A stretch of DNA of 64,000 nt from Hydrangea macrophylla (GCA_033977485.1 CM066984.1:44523100-44587099), one strand, 5' to 3'. Positions 44,801 to 57,318 are shown, numbered from the stretch's first letter. Made by a program: numbers and translations. The notes: generated from the letters alone by a model not told the origin.

Positions 44801-45475
44801 CCAAAGTTCCAAAGATTTCTTTAAAAGAGCGATTGAAACTTTGGAGTAAAGATAGCAAAAATATGTTTGCTCTCAAGGATAGATTTAAAGTCATTTAGGT
44901 AGAAGGATCACATGATTGGATTATTGTCGTACTCTTCATGAACTCGGATGCATACAAGGTCAATGATGCTTAGCTAGACATGATATGAGAGATGTAATTT
45001 TCTAATCAAAATCAAGCGGATTCCTAAGTGTCATGGGACATAAAGAGGAATTGCTCAAAAGTGATTAAGAGGTTACACATCTTTTATCAAGAAAATATCG
45101 TCATCATCTCAAGTAATCTCTTTCGGGCATACAAAACTCCCTAGCATATAACCTTAATCAAGAATTTATTTCCTAAAATTTGAAAGGTTCTATAGAAACT
45201 ACTATGCAAAGGCTGGGTTTTGGTCAAATAAGGGACCCTTGACACACATCTGATAGGATGCTTAATATACCAAATCATGGTACGAGATCAAGGGTGATCA
45301 CACAGCCCTATGATTACTTGACCGACCGGGTTACCCTGAGCCTCCAAGGTCATAGTTCCGTGCAATCGACTGGCGAGACATGCAAGTGAAATGCATCAGG
45401 CATACAAAGATTAATAAATTTGATTAAAAGGATGCTTTCAAGTCTAATCCTCGAGTGAACCCAAAAAAAAAAATT
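41886..45475 (-). other. Element B 5' internal region, non-coding
   Basis: No gag or pol similarity. Around 42500-42730 it carries GGCAAAC/GTTTGCCCC and CCTACGTATCCC motifs shared with element A. The segment 45000-45475 is colinear with the leader of element A in reverse complement. A small reading at 43961-44206 (minus) has no recognised motif and may be part of an inserted MITE (GAGCATCCACATTCG). Confidence 0.6.
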
Positions 45476-45528
45476 CTGGTCTGCGAAACCAGAGATTCTG
45501 GGTTCGATCCCCAGCAGAGTCGCCAGAT
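45476..45528 (-). other. Element B primer binding site with extended tRNA-Arg homology
   Basis: 45476-45525 reads on the plus strand as nucleotides about 27-76 of plant tRNA-Arg(ACG): anticodon arm CTGGTCTGCGAAACCAG, then GATTCTGGGTTCGATCCC and the acceptor strand ending in CCA. The anticodon position reads GCG (45483-45485), not the ACG of the gene as recalled. Three bases (GAT) separate it from the LTR. Confidence 0.85.
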
Positions 45529-48379
45529 TGTGGATATCGCAATTTTCTCTTACCCACAGCTTTTTCAAAATTTTTTCAAATTCAAATTCAAAAATGAGTC
45601 GCCACTTAATTTTTAAAAGAAAATTAAGAAACCATTTTTAAAAGAAATCGATCTTTTTTTGAAACCAGAGATTAACTAGGTCCGAGGATTATGGAATAAG
45701 AGAGGAAGGAGTCTGGGACTGAAACACCCTCTCTCATCCTATCTCGCGATAGGCCTCAACTCAACATCCTTTCAATCAAACTATTAATCTAAGCATGCCC
45801 TCAACTAATACATAGATCTAAAAATACATTACACAAGCATATCAAAATGTTATAAAATTGCTAAAGACAAAATATCATTCAAAACCAAGTAGTTCATTTA
45901 GCAAGCAATATGATGTGCAAAATAGAGAACTAGAGAACTTATCCGGGATCCAGCCGCGAATATTTATACGTGCAATGCATACAAAAGTTGAAATCTTAAT
46001 AAAAAGGGTCTCTAATCACATATACACACAAGGCAAGTTTTAATTCTAATGTGTCGCACATGAGGTCGAAAAATCAATGAAATTAAGGAATAATTAAACT
46101 AAGGGAGAGTCGAGAGATCATACCTCATCGGCGCTACAAAACAAAGGTCAGTCCACATAATATACAAGATATAAAGTTAGATAACAACCCTAGGCCTCTA
46201 GCTTAAATATATCAAATATAGTTAATCTAAAGTAACAAATCCTAATTACAAGCATCGAGCCACGTGGACGAATGTATACATGAACAAGAATAAATTATGA
46301 AATACTCATTGATTTAGATCATCTAATCTTTGAATTCAAGCATTACTAGTCATTATTAAAACATGGTTTAAACCTTAACTCATGAAAATACCATTTGAGC
46401 CATTATTTGCAAAGTTTACCAAATCTGTCACAACATTCTAAAAATTCCAGAGAGCAGACCCGGACTTTAAGAATTTGAAAAGTATACTTCTAATGGTTTG
46501 ATCTTAATGGTTTTTGATCACAAAGTGCCTTTATGAGTCTAGTTTCTAACCCAAAAAGAAAATCAAAGTTCCAACGGTTAGATCTCTAGGAATCAAACAA
46601 ACACTGGACATCACTCAGGAATTTTCAACTCTCTGTCCAGAAGTTTTGTATGATTTTCTAAAAATAGTAAAAAATCAGAGTTTATCTAGTCTTTTTAGGG
46701 GGGCTTTTTAACACATTAAATTATATGGAAAAAATTATTTGAAGTCAAAAATGCTTGGTTAAGGCTCTGATTTGCTAATTTCAAAAATGTGTTACTATTA
46801 TGGAATTCTGGACAGATTATTGTTGCTTCACAAAACTCATGACCAAACTACTCTATACACGAGATCTCATTAAAGCAAAAATTCAATGGTAAAACTTTGT
46901 GTTATTGCCACTTTCTAGTTAGTTTCATTCAATTACAATGGTCCATTATTTAACTAAAAATCATTGATCAAATGTGTTCATTGAATTCACTACACCATTT
47001 GTCAAGTTCAACTTTGTTTGTTAACCCTAACTACTAAACCATGAAGTTGGACTTAAACCAAACTACTTCTCCTAACATTTGATGGTCATTGGAGACTAAG
47101 GACACTTAAACTTGTGGATTTTAATGAAGTATGAAGAAACTTTATAAAATCCTAAGACAAAGAATCTAAACCATGGAGATAGACTTAGACTCAAACTACT
47201 TCTCCTACCATTTGATGGTCATTGGAGACTAAGGACTCTTATACTTATGGATTTTGATGAAGTATGAGGAAACTTCATAAAATCTCAAAATAATGAATTC
47301 AAACTATGGGTAAAAGTTTAGACTCATTGACTCAATATACTAATATCAACCTTAATCCTCTCATAAATCATGAGTTTATAAGAGTACTAAGGGGTTTAAG
47401 TACAAAGTTCAAGTAAGACATCGAAAGTCTTATGAATCTTAAGAAATAAACATAATCAAAAGAAACGAAACCAAAGTTCTACTTCAAGAATTATTTAAGC
47501 TTTAAACCCAAATCTAATTTTGATCCAAACCAATGAAATGCAAGTTGAATCACAATATTAGTGGTGTGTGATGAAATGAGGTGGGAAGAGAATTTTTGAA
47601 AATGTGTAAAGATCTTAAGAGATTCTAAATATTGTGATTGAACTACTAAATAAACTAATTATCCTAGAGTTTACCTCTAATTATCCTCAACTCCTTGGTT
47701 ACTTTAAGACCTTCCAAATGATGATCAAGCTTTTCTTTTAGCTCTTTCTTCTAACTCTACTACTCTCTTAATTTAGAAAGTTTTGAGGAGGAATCAATAT
47801 AGTGATCCTAACATTCCAATTTTCAAGTCTTCTTTGTAATGGGATATACACCTTCCTTATATAGGCATATTTTGGAGGGGTATTCCAGCCATTTTAAGGG
47901 CAAAACCCTAATTCCGAGCGTCCTTTTTGAAGGTACAGAATGTGCTGTTTCACAGCTGGTGGTTACAAAAACTCAACACTCGATAACTGCCGTTGCGACA
48001 CTCAATGTCTGCCGTGCGGCACTTTCTGAGTGCTGGAACGACATTTAATGACTGCCGCAGAACACTCCACGGACTGCCGTCTTTTTGTGAAATTTCAATT
48101 TTCACGGCATTTGGTGAAATTAGCGGCATTCACAGAATGCCGTACGACACTGTAGAGATTTCTGTATGGCAACCCGTGACTACCGTAACCATCACTATGT
48201 GTCGTTTTCCTCTATTTTCCTTTTTCTTCTCTTTTCCCTTTTATTTTGAATTAAAAAAGCCTTTAGGAGAGGTTGAATCACCTTTTGAATTCCTAGATTA
48301 GTCGGGCGTCTGTCATCATCAGATCTTAGAGGTAATGCTCTCCTAAATTTGGCGTTTGGTCAAAATTGGGGTGTCTATA
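45529..48379 (-). repeat. Element B 5' LTR (2851 bp) with an internal duplication
   Basis: Near-full match to the 3' LTR but about 125 bp longer because a segment beginning AACTACTTCTCCTA is duplicated with a 133-bp period (about 47061 and 47194). The TATA box is at about 47852-47870, minus strand. Confidence 0.93.
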
Positions 48380-49395
48380 GTACCATGTGTTGATATATGA
48401 AGCATCCCATCGGGTGTGTGTCAAGGGTCTGTATTTGACCAAAACCCGGCATTTACATAATAGTTTTCATAGAACCTTTCGATCTTAGGAAAATAATTCT
48501 TGATTAGGATTTATGTGCTAGAGAGTTTTGTATGCCCGGAAGTGGTTACTTGAGATGATGATGATACTTACTTGATGAAAGATGTGTAACCTCTTAATTA
48601 CTTTTGAGTAATTCCTCTTCATGTCCTATGACATTTGAGAACATGCCAAGTTTCGATTATAAGGTTACATCTCTTATGTCATGTTTAGCTAAGCATCATT
48701 GACCTTGTATGTATCCGAATTCATGAAAAGTGTGGTAATTACCCAATCATGTGATCTTTCCTATTTAAAAAGTTTTCAAATCCATTTTTGCAAATCCCAA
48801 AGTATTTTGGAAAATCACTCTTACAAGCAAAATCTTTGAAACTCACTTTCTTTTGATCAAAGTAAAGTAAACCCAATCATCGCAAAAATTGTTTTAAAAG
48901 ACTTCATCATCTAGAGAAATGTTTGTTAAATGAGTTTTTAAAGTAAAAATTTTTTAACTCAATCATCTTTTGCGGAAAAATGCTTTCACCTACAAAGGAA
49001 AGTCCAAGGAATTCAAAGGACCCCATCATGCTTTTCAAATAATTTAAAAAATATATATATCCAATCTTTGGAAAAGGTAGTGAAGGAGAAATTGGCGCAC
49101 TTGACATGGATGAGGATTTTATGTGCTTATGTGTCTTCTGTGCTAGGATTAGGATTTGCTTTTATTTTGGCATATGGAATAGGCACACATGCACTTGCAT
49201 TGCATCCATGTGACATATGAATCATTCATAAAGAATTTCATCTAGAAATTCCAAAAATAAATAAAGTTGTTTGAAATCAGTCAAATTAATAGAAAAATGA
49301 AACATGGTTGTAGGTGAAAGATAGAATCAGCTACAAGCACAGTTTGGGTCAGGGATTCGAGTGCGAGATTAGTAAGAAGGGATCCAGAAAAAGAA
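48380..49395 (+). other. Element A leader, continued
   Basis: Resumes after element B at GTACC. It is colinear with the reverse complement of B's leader (for example TTTTGTATGCCCGGAAGTGG and GATGATGATGATACTTACTTG). Confidence 0.85.
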
Positions 49396-50815
49396 ATGGA
49401 CCAGAGGCAACACGTTGCAGAAATATCGCAAATAAAAGAGAGAATGGATCAAATGATGATAATGCTGGAAACATTGACCCGCCAAAGGCCTGCAGTTGAT
49501 CCACCAATAATTGATCCTCCGCTTGCTGCTCCGGATGGGGAAGATGATTGGTATGAGGATCTGGAATAACCCAGAGCAGGTGCAAATAAGGCAGAAAGAG
49601 AGAAAGTTGAAAAGGCTGAGAAAGAGCATATCGAGATGAAAGAAAAAGTGGAAAAGTTAGAAAAAGTCATCCGCAAATCCAATGGGGTTGACAGTTATCT
49701 GCTAGAGTTGGAGGGATTGTTTGAGGGCACCCAAGAAAAACTACTAATTGGTTTCAAGATGCCTGAGATTGAAAAGTTTGATGGTTCTGGCAACACCAGA
49801 AACCACGTAAGGATGTGCATTAGGGCTTTTTAGCCGAGTGGCTTGAGTCCCGCTATGATGGCTATGCTGTTTCAATAAACTTTGACTGGGGCAGCCTTGT
49901 CCTGGTATTTCACTACTATGGAGCCAAGCAAAACCCGTGCGTGGGAAGAAGTTGTAAAAGCTTTTGTCACCCAGTATGAATATAATCAAGAACTCGATGT
50001 AACTGTGAGGGATCTAGAGACGACTACGTAAGAGAATAAAGAGTCATTTGCTGAATTTTTGGCACGTTGGAGGGGGAAGGCGACAAAAATGGCCCAACGA
50101 CCCCCGGAGAAAGAACATATCCAGATTATAATAAAGAATATGCAAAGTGTCTATCAAGAGAAGCTCATGTATCAATGCATCCACACCTTCGCAAAATTGT
50201 TTGAGATTGAAACAAGGATAGAAGACACAATCAAAGATGGGAAGATCAAGAAGAAAGAGACCCAGGGGCATCGCTCTAAGAGATCGTTTTTATGGAGGGA
50301 ACATGGGATATCAGGTGACAACTAATATTAACGTTTTGAGTTGGCCAAAAGCAAGGCAGAATTTTCCAAAGAAGGGGGGTGTGTCGAGACCAAGGTTGGG
50401 GGGACAGCCTCATCGCTTCACATATTTAGGGATTTCTTTGACTACAACTCTTAAGCGACTAATGGAAAAGAGATATCTAAAGCCTTTAGATCCAAGGCCA
50501 ATGCCTAACCTACTCCCACCGGGCTTCAATGAAAAACTCTACTGCGAGTTTCATCAAACTCATGGCCATACAACAAATCGATGTATGAGGCTAAGGCATA
50601 AAGTGCAAAATTTGATTGATGACAAAATCATTTCCCCTCCACCTACAGATCAGTCTAATGTGACCCGAAATCAACTCCCCAATCATCATGCTGTACCACC
50701 GCTGCAAAATATCAATCTTTTTGATGATAAGAAGGAAGTCTTCAACCCATCTGCATTAATCATACCAATAGGGCAGACTGCCAAACCTTACAAATTTTTA
50801 GAGGATTAGGAGATA
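49396..50815 (+). pseudogene. Element A gag, 5' part, with nonsense codons
   Basis: Opens MDQRQHVAEISQIKERM, then a proline-rich stretch (PAVDPPIIDPPL) and a coiled-coil-like region (EREKVEKAEKEH). The gag core is KMPEIEKFDGSGNTRNH, GAALSWYFTTMEPSKTRAWE, KESFAEFLARWRGKA and FAKLFEIETRIED. One frame holds four stops (about 49567, 49831, 49873 and 50029). A frame change near 50280 leads to the zinc-finger-like CEFHQTHGHTTNRCMRLRHK. At least three stops sit where CAA/CAG would fit, as from C-to-T decay. The order and motifs match Ogre/Tat gag. Confidence 0.85.
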
Positions 50816-52171
50816 CGCCTTATAGGAGTCGAGGAAGAGGAATAGCTGGTAGGAGGAAAGGAAGAACAGGCATTCGAGGAAGACATTGTCACGCCCCGGA
50901 ATAGCATAAATAGAGAAAAATAAATTTCCTTTATGGGTCCATAAGGAATGACAGGTGAAAGTCACTAATAATCCACACCATGCAGTACTAGTCCAAACCA
51001 AAACAGCATATAAACAACTGAAGATAAAAATCACCGTACTATCTATTACAAAACATCAGAGTGTGGTCCACAGGATCACAACAGGTCTGAAGACAACAAA
51101 TGCCCAAGTACCCGCTAACTAAAGGTTCAACAGAACAACCGAAGTGTAATCTAACTATAACATCTTCAGTCTTCAACTGGCATAAGGATAATCCTCCCTG
51201 GCGTAACCATCATCGGTGGGGCCTTCCTCTGGATAATAGTCATCAGTGTACTGGTCATTACCTGTAGAATAAGAGACAGGATATTCTGGACGAGGAAAGT
51301 CCAGGCAATAAAAGGCCGTCAGCTTACTGAGAGCTAAGTGAGCATAAACTAACGAGGTACCAGTTATCTGAAGTAAACACAAGCTGATGAAAACACGAGT
51401 GAACATCTTATTATATCCATATCTTGTTCCTTTATTCATTCTTGTAAACCGACCCTTATCGTCTTGTTACTCAAATACCGAACTCAACATACTCAGATGT
51501 CATGAACAGACTCAATCGTTTAACTCTAGGGATACACCCTTATTCTGTCCATCGCTTTTAAGAGCAATATATCCTGCTCACCACATGTCATGGACTCCAC
51601 GTCAGTCTGTCCCCAGCTTTTAAGAACAATGATCCTGTTCACCGCATTTCAGGGATATAACGTTTCGAACAAGGCATATCAATCTATTGCCATGACTCAA
51701 CGTCATCTATTAGTGATCCCAGCTCACCGCTTTTAAGAACAATGGTCCTGTTCACCGCTTTTAAGAGCATCTCATAGATCATCCAGTCTATCTTAGGACT
51801 ATTTGGTCCAGCTCACTGCTTTTAAGAACCATGTATCCGGTTCACTGCTTTTCAGAGCATATCATGTCCAATCGTCCATCCACGTACCATTCCCAGAACT
51901 TACCAAACCTACTTACGTTCCATTCTAACATCGACACATGACAATTCCCAATGTGGCCTGACTACTCGGATTAAAAGAAAACGAATATCAAATTTATATC
52001 AGAACAACACGTCACCCACGTCTTCATATTACTTTTTATTCATTATCCATAAATCTTTGGTGTCACATTACTCCTGTCTACCCCATAGTCGCATAATGGA
52101 AATTCCGAATCAGAAATTGAACAACTAAACCTTTATATAATAACAGGCAAAGGAAACCATGTTCTGATCAT

Positions 52172-52332
52172 GCCAATCGATTGGAATAGAGGTTCAATCG
52201 ATTGGGACAAAAAGTTATACCAATCGATTGAGAAACATGGCAATCGATTGAGATGTCAATCGATTGGAATCCTATCCAATCGATTGAGAAACGACTGATG
52301 TCAATCGATTGAGATTATGTCAATCGATTGAT
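52172..52332. repeat. CAATCGATTG palindrome cluster 1 in the solo LTR
   Basis: Eight copies of CAATCGATTG or one-base variants within about 160 bp, spaced roughly 18-25 bp, downstream of the TATA box in LTR orientation. Confidence 0.95.
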
Positions 52333-52806
52333 ACTACGTCTTCTCCAACAGATTGTAAAAACAGCATATTTAAACGTAGAAATCATACTCTTATCACATC
52401 TAAAGGTCATAACAACTTGTAAATACATCAAATAAAGTGACCAAGTGAGTTAGGACTCACTTAGGGTGCGTTTGGCTGGGTGTGGGCTTTTAAAACTTCC
52501 AAAAGCTTCTTTCTCTCCTTTTTGCTCTTCTCTTTCTGCCCAGCTCTCTCTCTGTCTCTCCTTCTTCTTCCTTTCTTCTTCTTGTCCTTCCCTTCGTCTT
52601 CTTCCAGCTGCCAAGGCAGTGTGTGTGTGTATGTGTATAGATATAGATATATAGATAGATATATGTATGTATATATCTCACAAGAGGTGTGCCTCTCTCT
52701 CTCAAGCTGCCAAAGTGACCCAAGGCCACAAATGAACGAGTATATATAGGGGTTAAGAGTGCCACACGTTTAAAGCTGAAGGAAAGAAGAAAATATTTCT
52801 CAGCTT

Positions 52807-53018
52807 ATGTCAATCGATTGGGACACCAGTCAATCGATTGGAAACAGATATTTGTAGTCAATCGATTGGGAACAATGTCAATCGATTGGGATGAATGGCA
52901 ATCGATTGGAATGTTGACACGTAATCAATTTTAGTCGGTAAAATGGCAATCGATTGGGAATACTTATCAATCGATTGGTATCTGAAAAGTGTCAATCGAT
53001 TGGGAAAACTTATCAATC
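52807..53018. repeat. CAATCGATTG palindrome cluster 2 in the solo LTR
   Basis: Nine copies of the same decamer within about 210 bp, upstream of the TATA box in LTR orientation. Confidence 0.95.
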
Positions 53019-53120
53019 GATTAGTATCAAAATTCACCAAAAGGAAGAGAAAGTTTATACGAGTATAGAAATGAAATACCAGTCTTATTAATATACCAAA
53101 ATACAGGGTATTACAGACAT

Positions 53121-53396
53121 AGACAATGAAATCCTCCAAATTAATTGGTGGGATCCAAACAATCTTGGTGATGACTCCATTTGGGGAGAGGAGGAGGTGT
53201 ACAGTGACACAGATGGTCTATGGTCCAAAGGAGAAAAAGTGGGAAAAGCGAAAGAAGTAATCAATCATGCTAAGCCTTACGAGTTGGAGGAGGGCAATTC
53301 GAAAAAAGGGAAAGAGATGGATCTTGAAGAAAATAGGGAAGAAGGTCAAGCGTTACATAAACACCTCATCAAGTAAGGAGGAGATTTCCCCTACTA
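53121..53396 (+). pseudogene. Element A gag, 3' part
   Basis: Rejoins the gag frame after the solo LTR: EEDIDNEILQINWWDPNNLG, then acidic and lysine-rich sequence (GEKVGKAKEVINHAKPYELE), stopping at HLIK. No protease or RT motif follows, so element A lacks pol in this window. Confidence 0.7.
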
Positions 53397-55080
53397 AGGC
53401 TTTCCAGAGCCATGGGTGGACTGCAAAGATAAATACTTGAAGCAAGGGTTTGAGATCTCTTTCTTACATGAATTCGTTGGCTATGAAGATCCATACCTAC
53501 AAGCATCCATAGAACCAATTACTGTCTAAGATTAGATTTTGTGCACTGGATGGTCTGGCTATGAGGAATCTTTTTAATGAAGAAGGCAGGAAGACCGAGG
53601 AGAGCGGTCCAAAGAAGATCATAGAAGTAAAGACTGGGAAAAATTTTATAGGAGAGATATCAGAGGAAAAGATTAAGGGAAATAAAGCAAGGGAGGAAAA
53701 GCCAGAAAATGGAGGAGAGACAGAACCAGAGGATTTTCCAATAGGTCCTCGAGTCTAATGATAGAATTCCCCTACCCCGAAAGTCTGTAATGGCCAGTAT
53801 GAGCCAAACTTTTTACATTTCTGCAAAGAAAATGTGATTGATTTTTCTTACTTGATTGTGCTTAATGATTATAATAACTGTGAAAAAAAAGAAAAAAATA
53901 TGAAGAAAAAATGAACCTGCATGCAAAATCATTGAGGAAACCTTGACAATTGACTTGGGAGATGAAGTAAGACTCTCAAAGTGATTCTTTCCATATTTTA
54001 CTCAATAAAGGTAAAGGCATAAACTTGATCTCATTGCTAAAAGAATACAAGGAAGTTTTGCATGGTCCTATAAGGTTCGGTCACAATCACATATACACAG
54101 TCAATCATTGCACCTTTTTTCAGGCCTCTTTCAGGCCTCAGCCGAACTACTATAGGACCTGATGCTCATTCGGGGATAAGTAGGCAGGCTTCCCAAGGCC
54201 CAAAGAAGCCCAACTAATTCATGAAATAACCTTGAAAACTAGGGGCAAACTATCGTTTGCCCAGAGGCCGTATCACCTCCCTTAAACCAGGGACAAACTT
54301 TGTTTGCCTAGCATTTCCAAGTCCCCTATCAAACTACGGGCAAACTGTCATTTGCCAAATAAGATATCTCTAGGTTTATCGGCTTTCCAAATAAGGATCA
54401 AGTTTGGACATCCTGAAAATTCTTGAGGTTAAGAGCTGAAGTTTTCTTGCATAAAATCTGAAATTGATTTAAGATGGAAAGAAACATGAAAGGAAGAATT
54501 CTTCATTATCGTAAAGTCAGTCATAAAGGAAGATACAATAAAAAAACAAAAAAAAAACAAAAAAAAAACCAACTATGAGATGATAATTTTCTTAAAGTAA
54601 TCAAAAAGGCACAAAGAAAAGAAAGCAGAATTGATCACAACATTTGAAAAATGTATGTGTCTCTACTCAGTTTGAGTCCACCTTCTTGAAATCCGAAAGA
54701 TACATCCCTTAGATAGATCAGCAAGAATTGGAGATTTTGAAAGAAGGGTAATAGCATGGAGGTCAAGAAGTTAGATCCTGCTCCGCCAAGGAAATCGGAT
54801 AGAGATCGAGTGATACTCTCAGAAAGAACAAAATCAGGTAAATATCCTCAATAGATCAAGCTCCAAACCATACAAGCTAACCACCAGATGTGCCAAAGCC
54901 TTGTCCATAGTCAAAAGGGAAATCAGTGAGCAGAAAAGTGAGATTGTCAATGAGGAACTGGCTCGTACTTCTTCCTCTTCTTGCTCTACTCATGGCGACT
55001 AATCTATCTAAAAAGAAAATTTTGGAAAAAGCATAAATCCAAAACATATGAAAACCATTTTGAGATAGAATAGCTCTAAT
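53397..55080 (+). other. Element A non-coding interior
   Basis: No pol similarity. It includes GGGCAAACTNTCGTTTGCC-like inverted motifs around 54240-54360, a family feature also seen in element B (42420-42520). The ORF at 53561-53758 is lysine- and glutamate-rich without a known motif. Confidence 0.55.
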
Positions 55081-55084
55081 CAAA

Positions 55085-56040
55085 TCTTTTGGGCTAGACC
55101 AGCTCCGATCGAATCCTCGGTCTTGATATAAGTCGTCTATCGCATCCTATAAATCACAGATCAAAATCCTCAGTCTTGGTATAAGTCATCTATCGCTGCC
55201 TATAAGTCACCAATCAAAATCCTCGGTCTTGGTATAAGTCATCTATCGTAGCCTATAAGTCACCAATCAAAATCCTCGGTCTTAGTATAAGTCTTCTATC
55301 GCAGCCTATAAGTCACCGATCAAACCTGCAGTCTTGGTATAAGTCATCCATTGTAACCTATAAGTCACCGATCAAAATCCTTGGTCTTGGTATAAGTTGT
55401 CCATCACAGCCTATAAGTCACTGATCAAATCCTCGGTCTTGGTATAAGTCGTCTATCATAGCCTATAAGTCACCGATCAAATCCTCGATCTTGGTATAAT
55501 TAATCTATCTCAGCCTATAAGTTACTAATCAAATCCTCAGTCTTGGTATAAGTCGTCGATTATAGCCTATAAGTTATCGATCAAATCCTCAGTCTTGGTA
55601 TAAGTCATCCATCGCAGCCTATAAGTCACCGATCAAATCCTCGATCTTGGTATAAGTCGTCCATCGTAGCCCATAAGTCACCAATCAAAATCCTCAGTCT
55701 TGGTATAAGTCATCTATCGCAGCTTATAAGTCACCGATCAAATCCTCAATCTTGGTATAAGTCGTCTAATGTAGCCTATAAGTTATCAATTGAATCTTCG
55801 GTCTTGGTATAAGTCATCTAACGCAGCCTATAAGTTACTGATCAAATCTTTGGTCTTGGTATAAGTCATCTATCGCAGCCTATAAGTCACCGATCAAATT
55901 CTCGGTCTTGGTATAAGTCGTCTATCGCAGCCTATGAGTTGCCAATCAAATTCTCAGTTTCGGCATAAGACGTCTATCGCAGCCTATATGTTACCAATCA
56001 AATTCTCAGTTTCGACATAGGACGTCGATCGCAGCCTATA
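55085..56040. repeat. 53-bp tandem array (about 17 units) in element A
   Basis: Units of TCCTCGGTCTTGGTATAAGT, TCATCTATCGCAGCCTATAA and GTCACCGATCAAA repeat with 52-54 bp spacing, most divergent at the right end. It differs in sequence from B's 120-bp array although A and B have related LTRs. Confidence 0.95.
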
Positions 56041-56550
56041 TAAATTTGGGGTCATTGAATCAGAAGCGATTTTGGCTTTTCTACAAACCTTGACAAGGCA
56101 CTGGAGTAAGAGGCACAGAGCGCTTTTCAATTCAATTATTTCGTAATGTGAGGCATGAAGTGCATCACTGTTGATCATGACTCTCTTGAAAAAGAACAAC
56201 ATCATAAATAAAAATAAATGAAGGCATAAAATGCAGTCTTTTCACTAGAGGAGAGCAGTATGATTCTGAATCATTGCATTTGGGAGCATGGAACATGAGA
56301 TTGCCTGAGCATGTGCATCACGATAGGATAGATACATTCATCCATGTGATTATTTGTGTTTAGGTGTTGCCCCTTACCCGAACTACGCTCTGGTTTGATT
56401 CCCGTCGGGATACGTAGGCAGCTCACCATTGAGCACGACCAACACCGACCATCTCCGTGAATGTTTTTGCAACGCATTTTGTTTTTACCTAAGTTCAATA
56501 GCCCAATCAAAGGCTTGTCTTCACACAGGCTTTGACATTCGCTTGTGACA
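56041..56550 (+). other. Element A 3' non-coding region, truncated
   Basis: 56390-56550 is the reverse complement of the corresponding stretch of B (34620-34800), including the run toward the purine tract. Colinearity stops after CTTGTGACA at 56550, where element C begins. Confidence 0.8.
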
Positions 56551-57197
56551 TGACACGACTAAATAGTTGTGCGCTCTTGTGCAACACCCAAGTGTAGGTG
56601 ATCGTGTAAGTAATACTGGATAAGTCCAGGTCGATCCCACATGGAAGGTGTTAAACTAATTACTTAGATTATTCTAAAAATAAATAAAATAAAATTCAAT
56701 ATTTTAAGGGAAAGCAAACTAATTTAACAACTACTACAAGTAAAGCAATTAAACTAGATTACCTAATTACTGACTAATTAACTAAAGCTATAATTTAAAA
56801 TGTGTTTGTTTCTTAATTAAAAGGAATGTTGGGATTACACGAATCCACCGCAACCTAGCCATCTACCATGCAATTACATTGAAGCTCGATGGAGTACACT
56901 TTCTACAGTATTCCGTATTCCTCTTAAGATAAAGAATCTATAATCCTTTCATGGCCGGGACTATATCATCACATTTACGTTTGAAATACATAAAAGCGGT
57001 TTAAATCAATAGTTTAGACTCTCACCTACAATGGTATTAGCATTGAGGGTGGTTTGCAAAATATATTAAAGAAAAATGCCTTAAGACTTTAGGTTTAAAG
57101 ACTGTTTTGACAAACTGAGCATTTGGGGACAGTTTGATAACGAATCAGTAAAGCAGAAAGTCCAGTAATACTGCATAGAATGTTCTCAAGAATCAGA

Positions 57198-57318
57198 ATG
57201 TTCGATCGATCGACGCGCTTTCGATCGATCGAATATCTTCATATCTCGATCGATCGAACTGACTTCGATCGCTCGACAATATCTCTGTTTCGATCGATCG
57301 AACATATTCGATCGATCA
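57198..57318. repeat. CGATCGATCG palindrome cluster, downstream of TATA in LTR C
   Basis: About seven copies of TTCGATCGATCGAA or variants (some TCGATCGCTCGA) within 120 bp. Confidence 0.93.

Larger units (their letters stand above)
31871..48379 (-). mobile_element. Element B, non-coding Ogre/Tat-like LTR element (16.5 kb)
   Basis: LTRs at 31871-34597 (3') and 45529-48379 (5') share ends TGTGGATATC and GGTGTCTAYA on the plus strand. The flanks GTACG and GTACC form a 5-bp target duplication with one change, and the host sequence on the two sides rejoins element A colinearly. The primer site lies next to the 5' LTR (45525 downwards) and the purine tract CGAAGAGGGGCAAAC next to the 3' LTR. No gag or pol reading is visible; the interior is tandem repeats plus an inserted LINE. 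It therefore depends on another element for mobility. Confidence 0.92.
50887..53115 (-). mobile_element. Second solo LTR (2229 bp), in the gag of element A
   Basis: Plus-strand ends TGTCACGCCCCGG and GGGTATTACA, flanked by GACAT on both sides (50882-50886, 53116-53120). Read on the minus strand it starts TGTAATACCCTGTATTTTGG and ends GGGGCGTGACA, like the solo LTR at 7552. A TATATATA box lies near 52740. It carries two clusters of the palindrome CAATCGATTG. The surrounding gag reading rejoins in frame across it. Confidence 0.93.

Noticed and set aside
45476..45525. A real tRNA-Arg gene
   Set aside because: The D-arm and 5' acceptor strand are missing and CCA is encoded; its place next to an LTR makes it a primer binding site.
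52172..53018. CRISPR-like array (regular 10-bp palindromes)
   Set aside because: The repeats are 10 bp, spacing is uneven, the sequence lies in a plant solo LTR and no cas genes exist.
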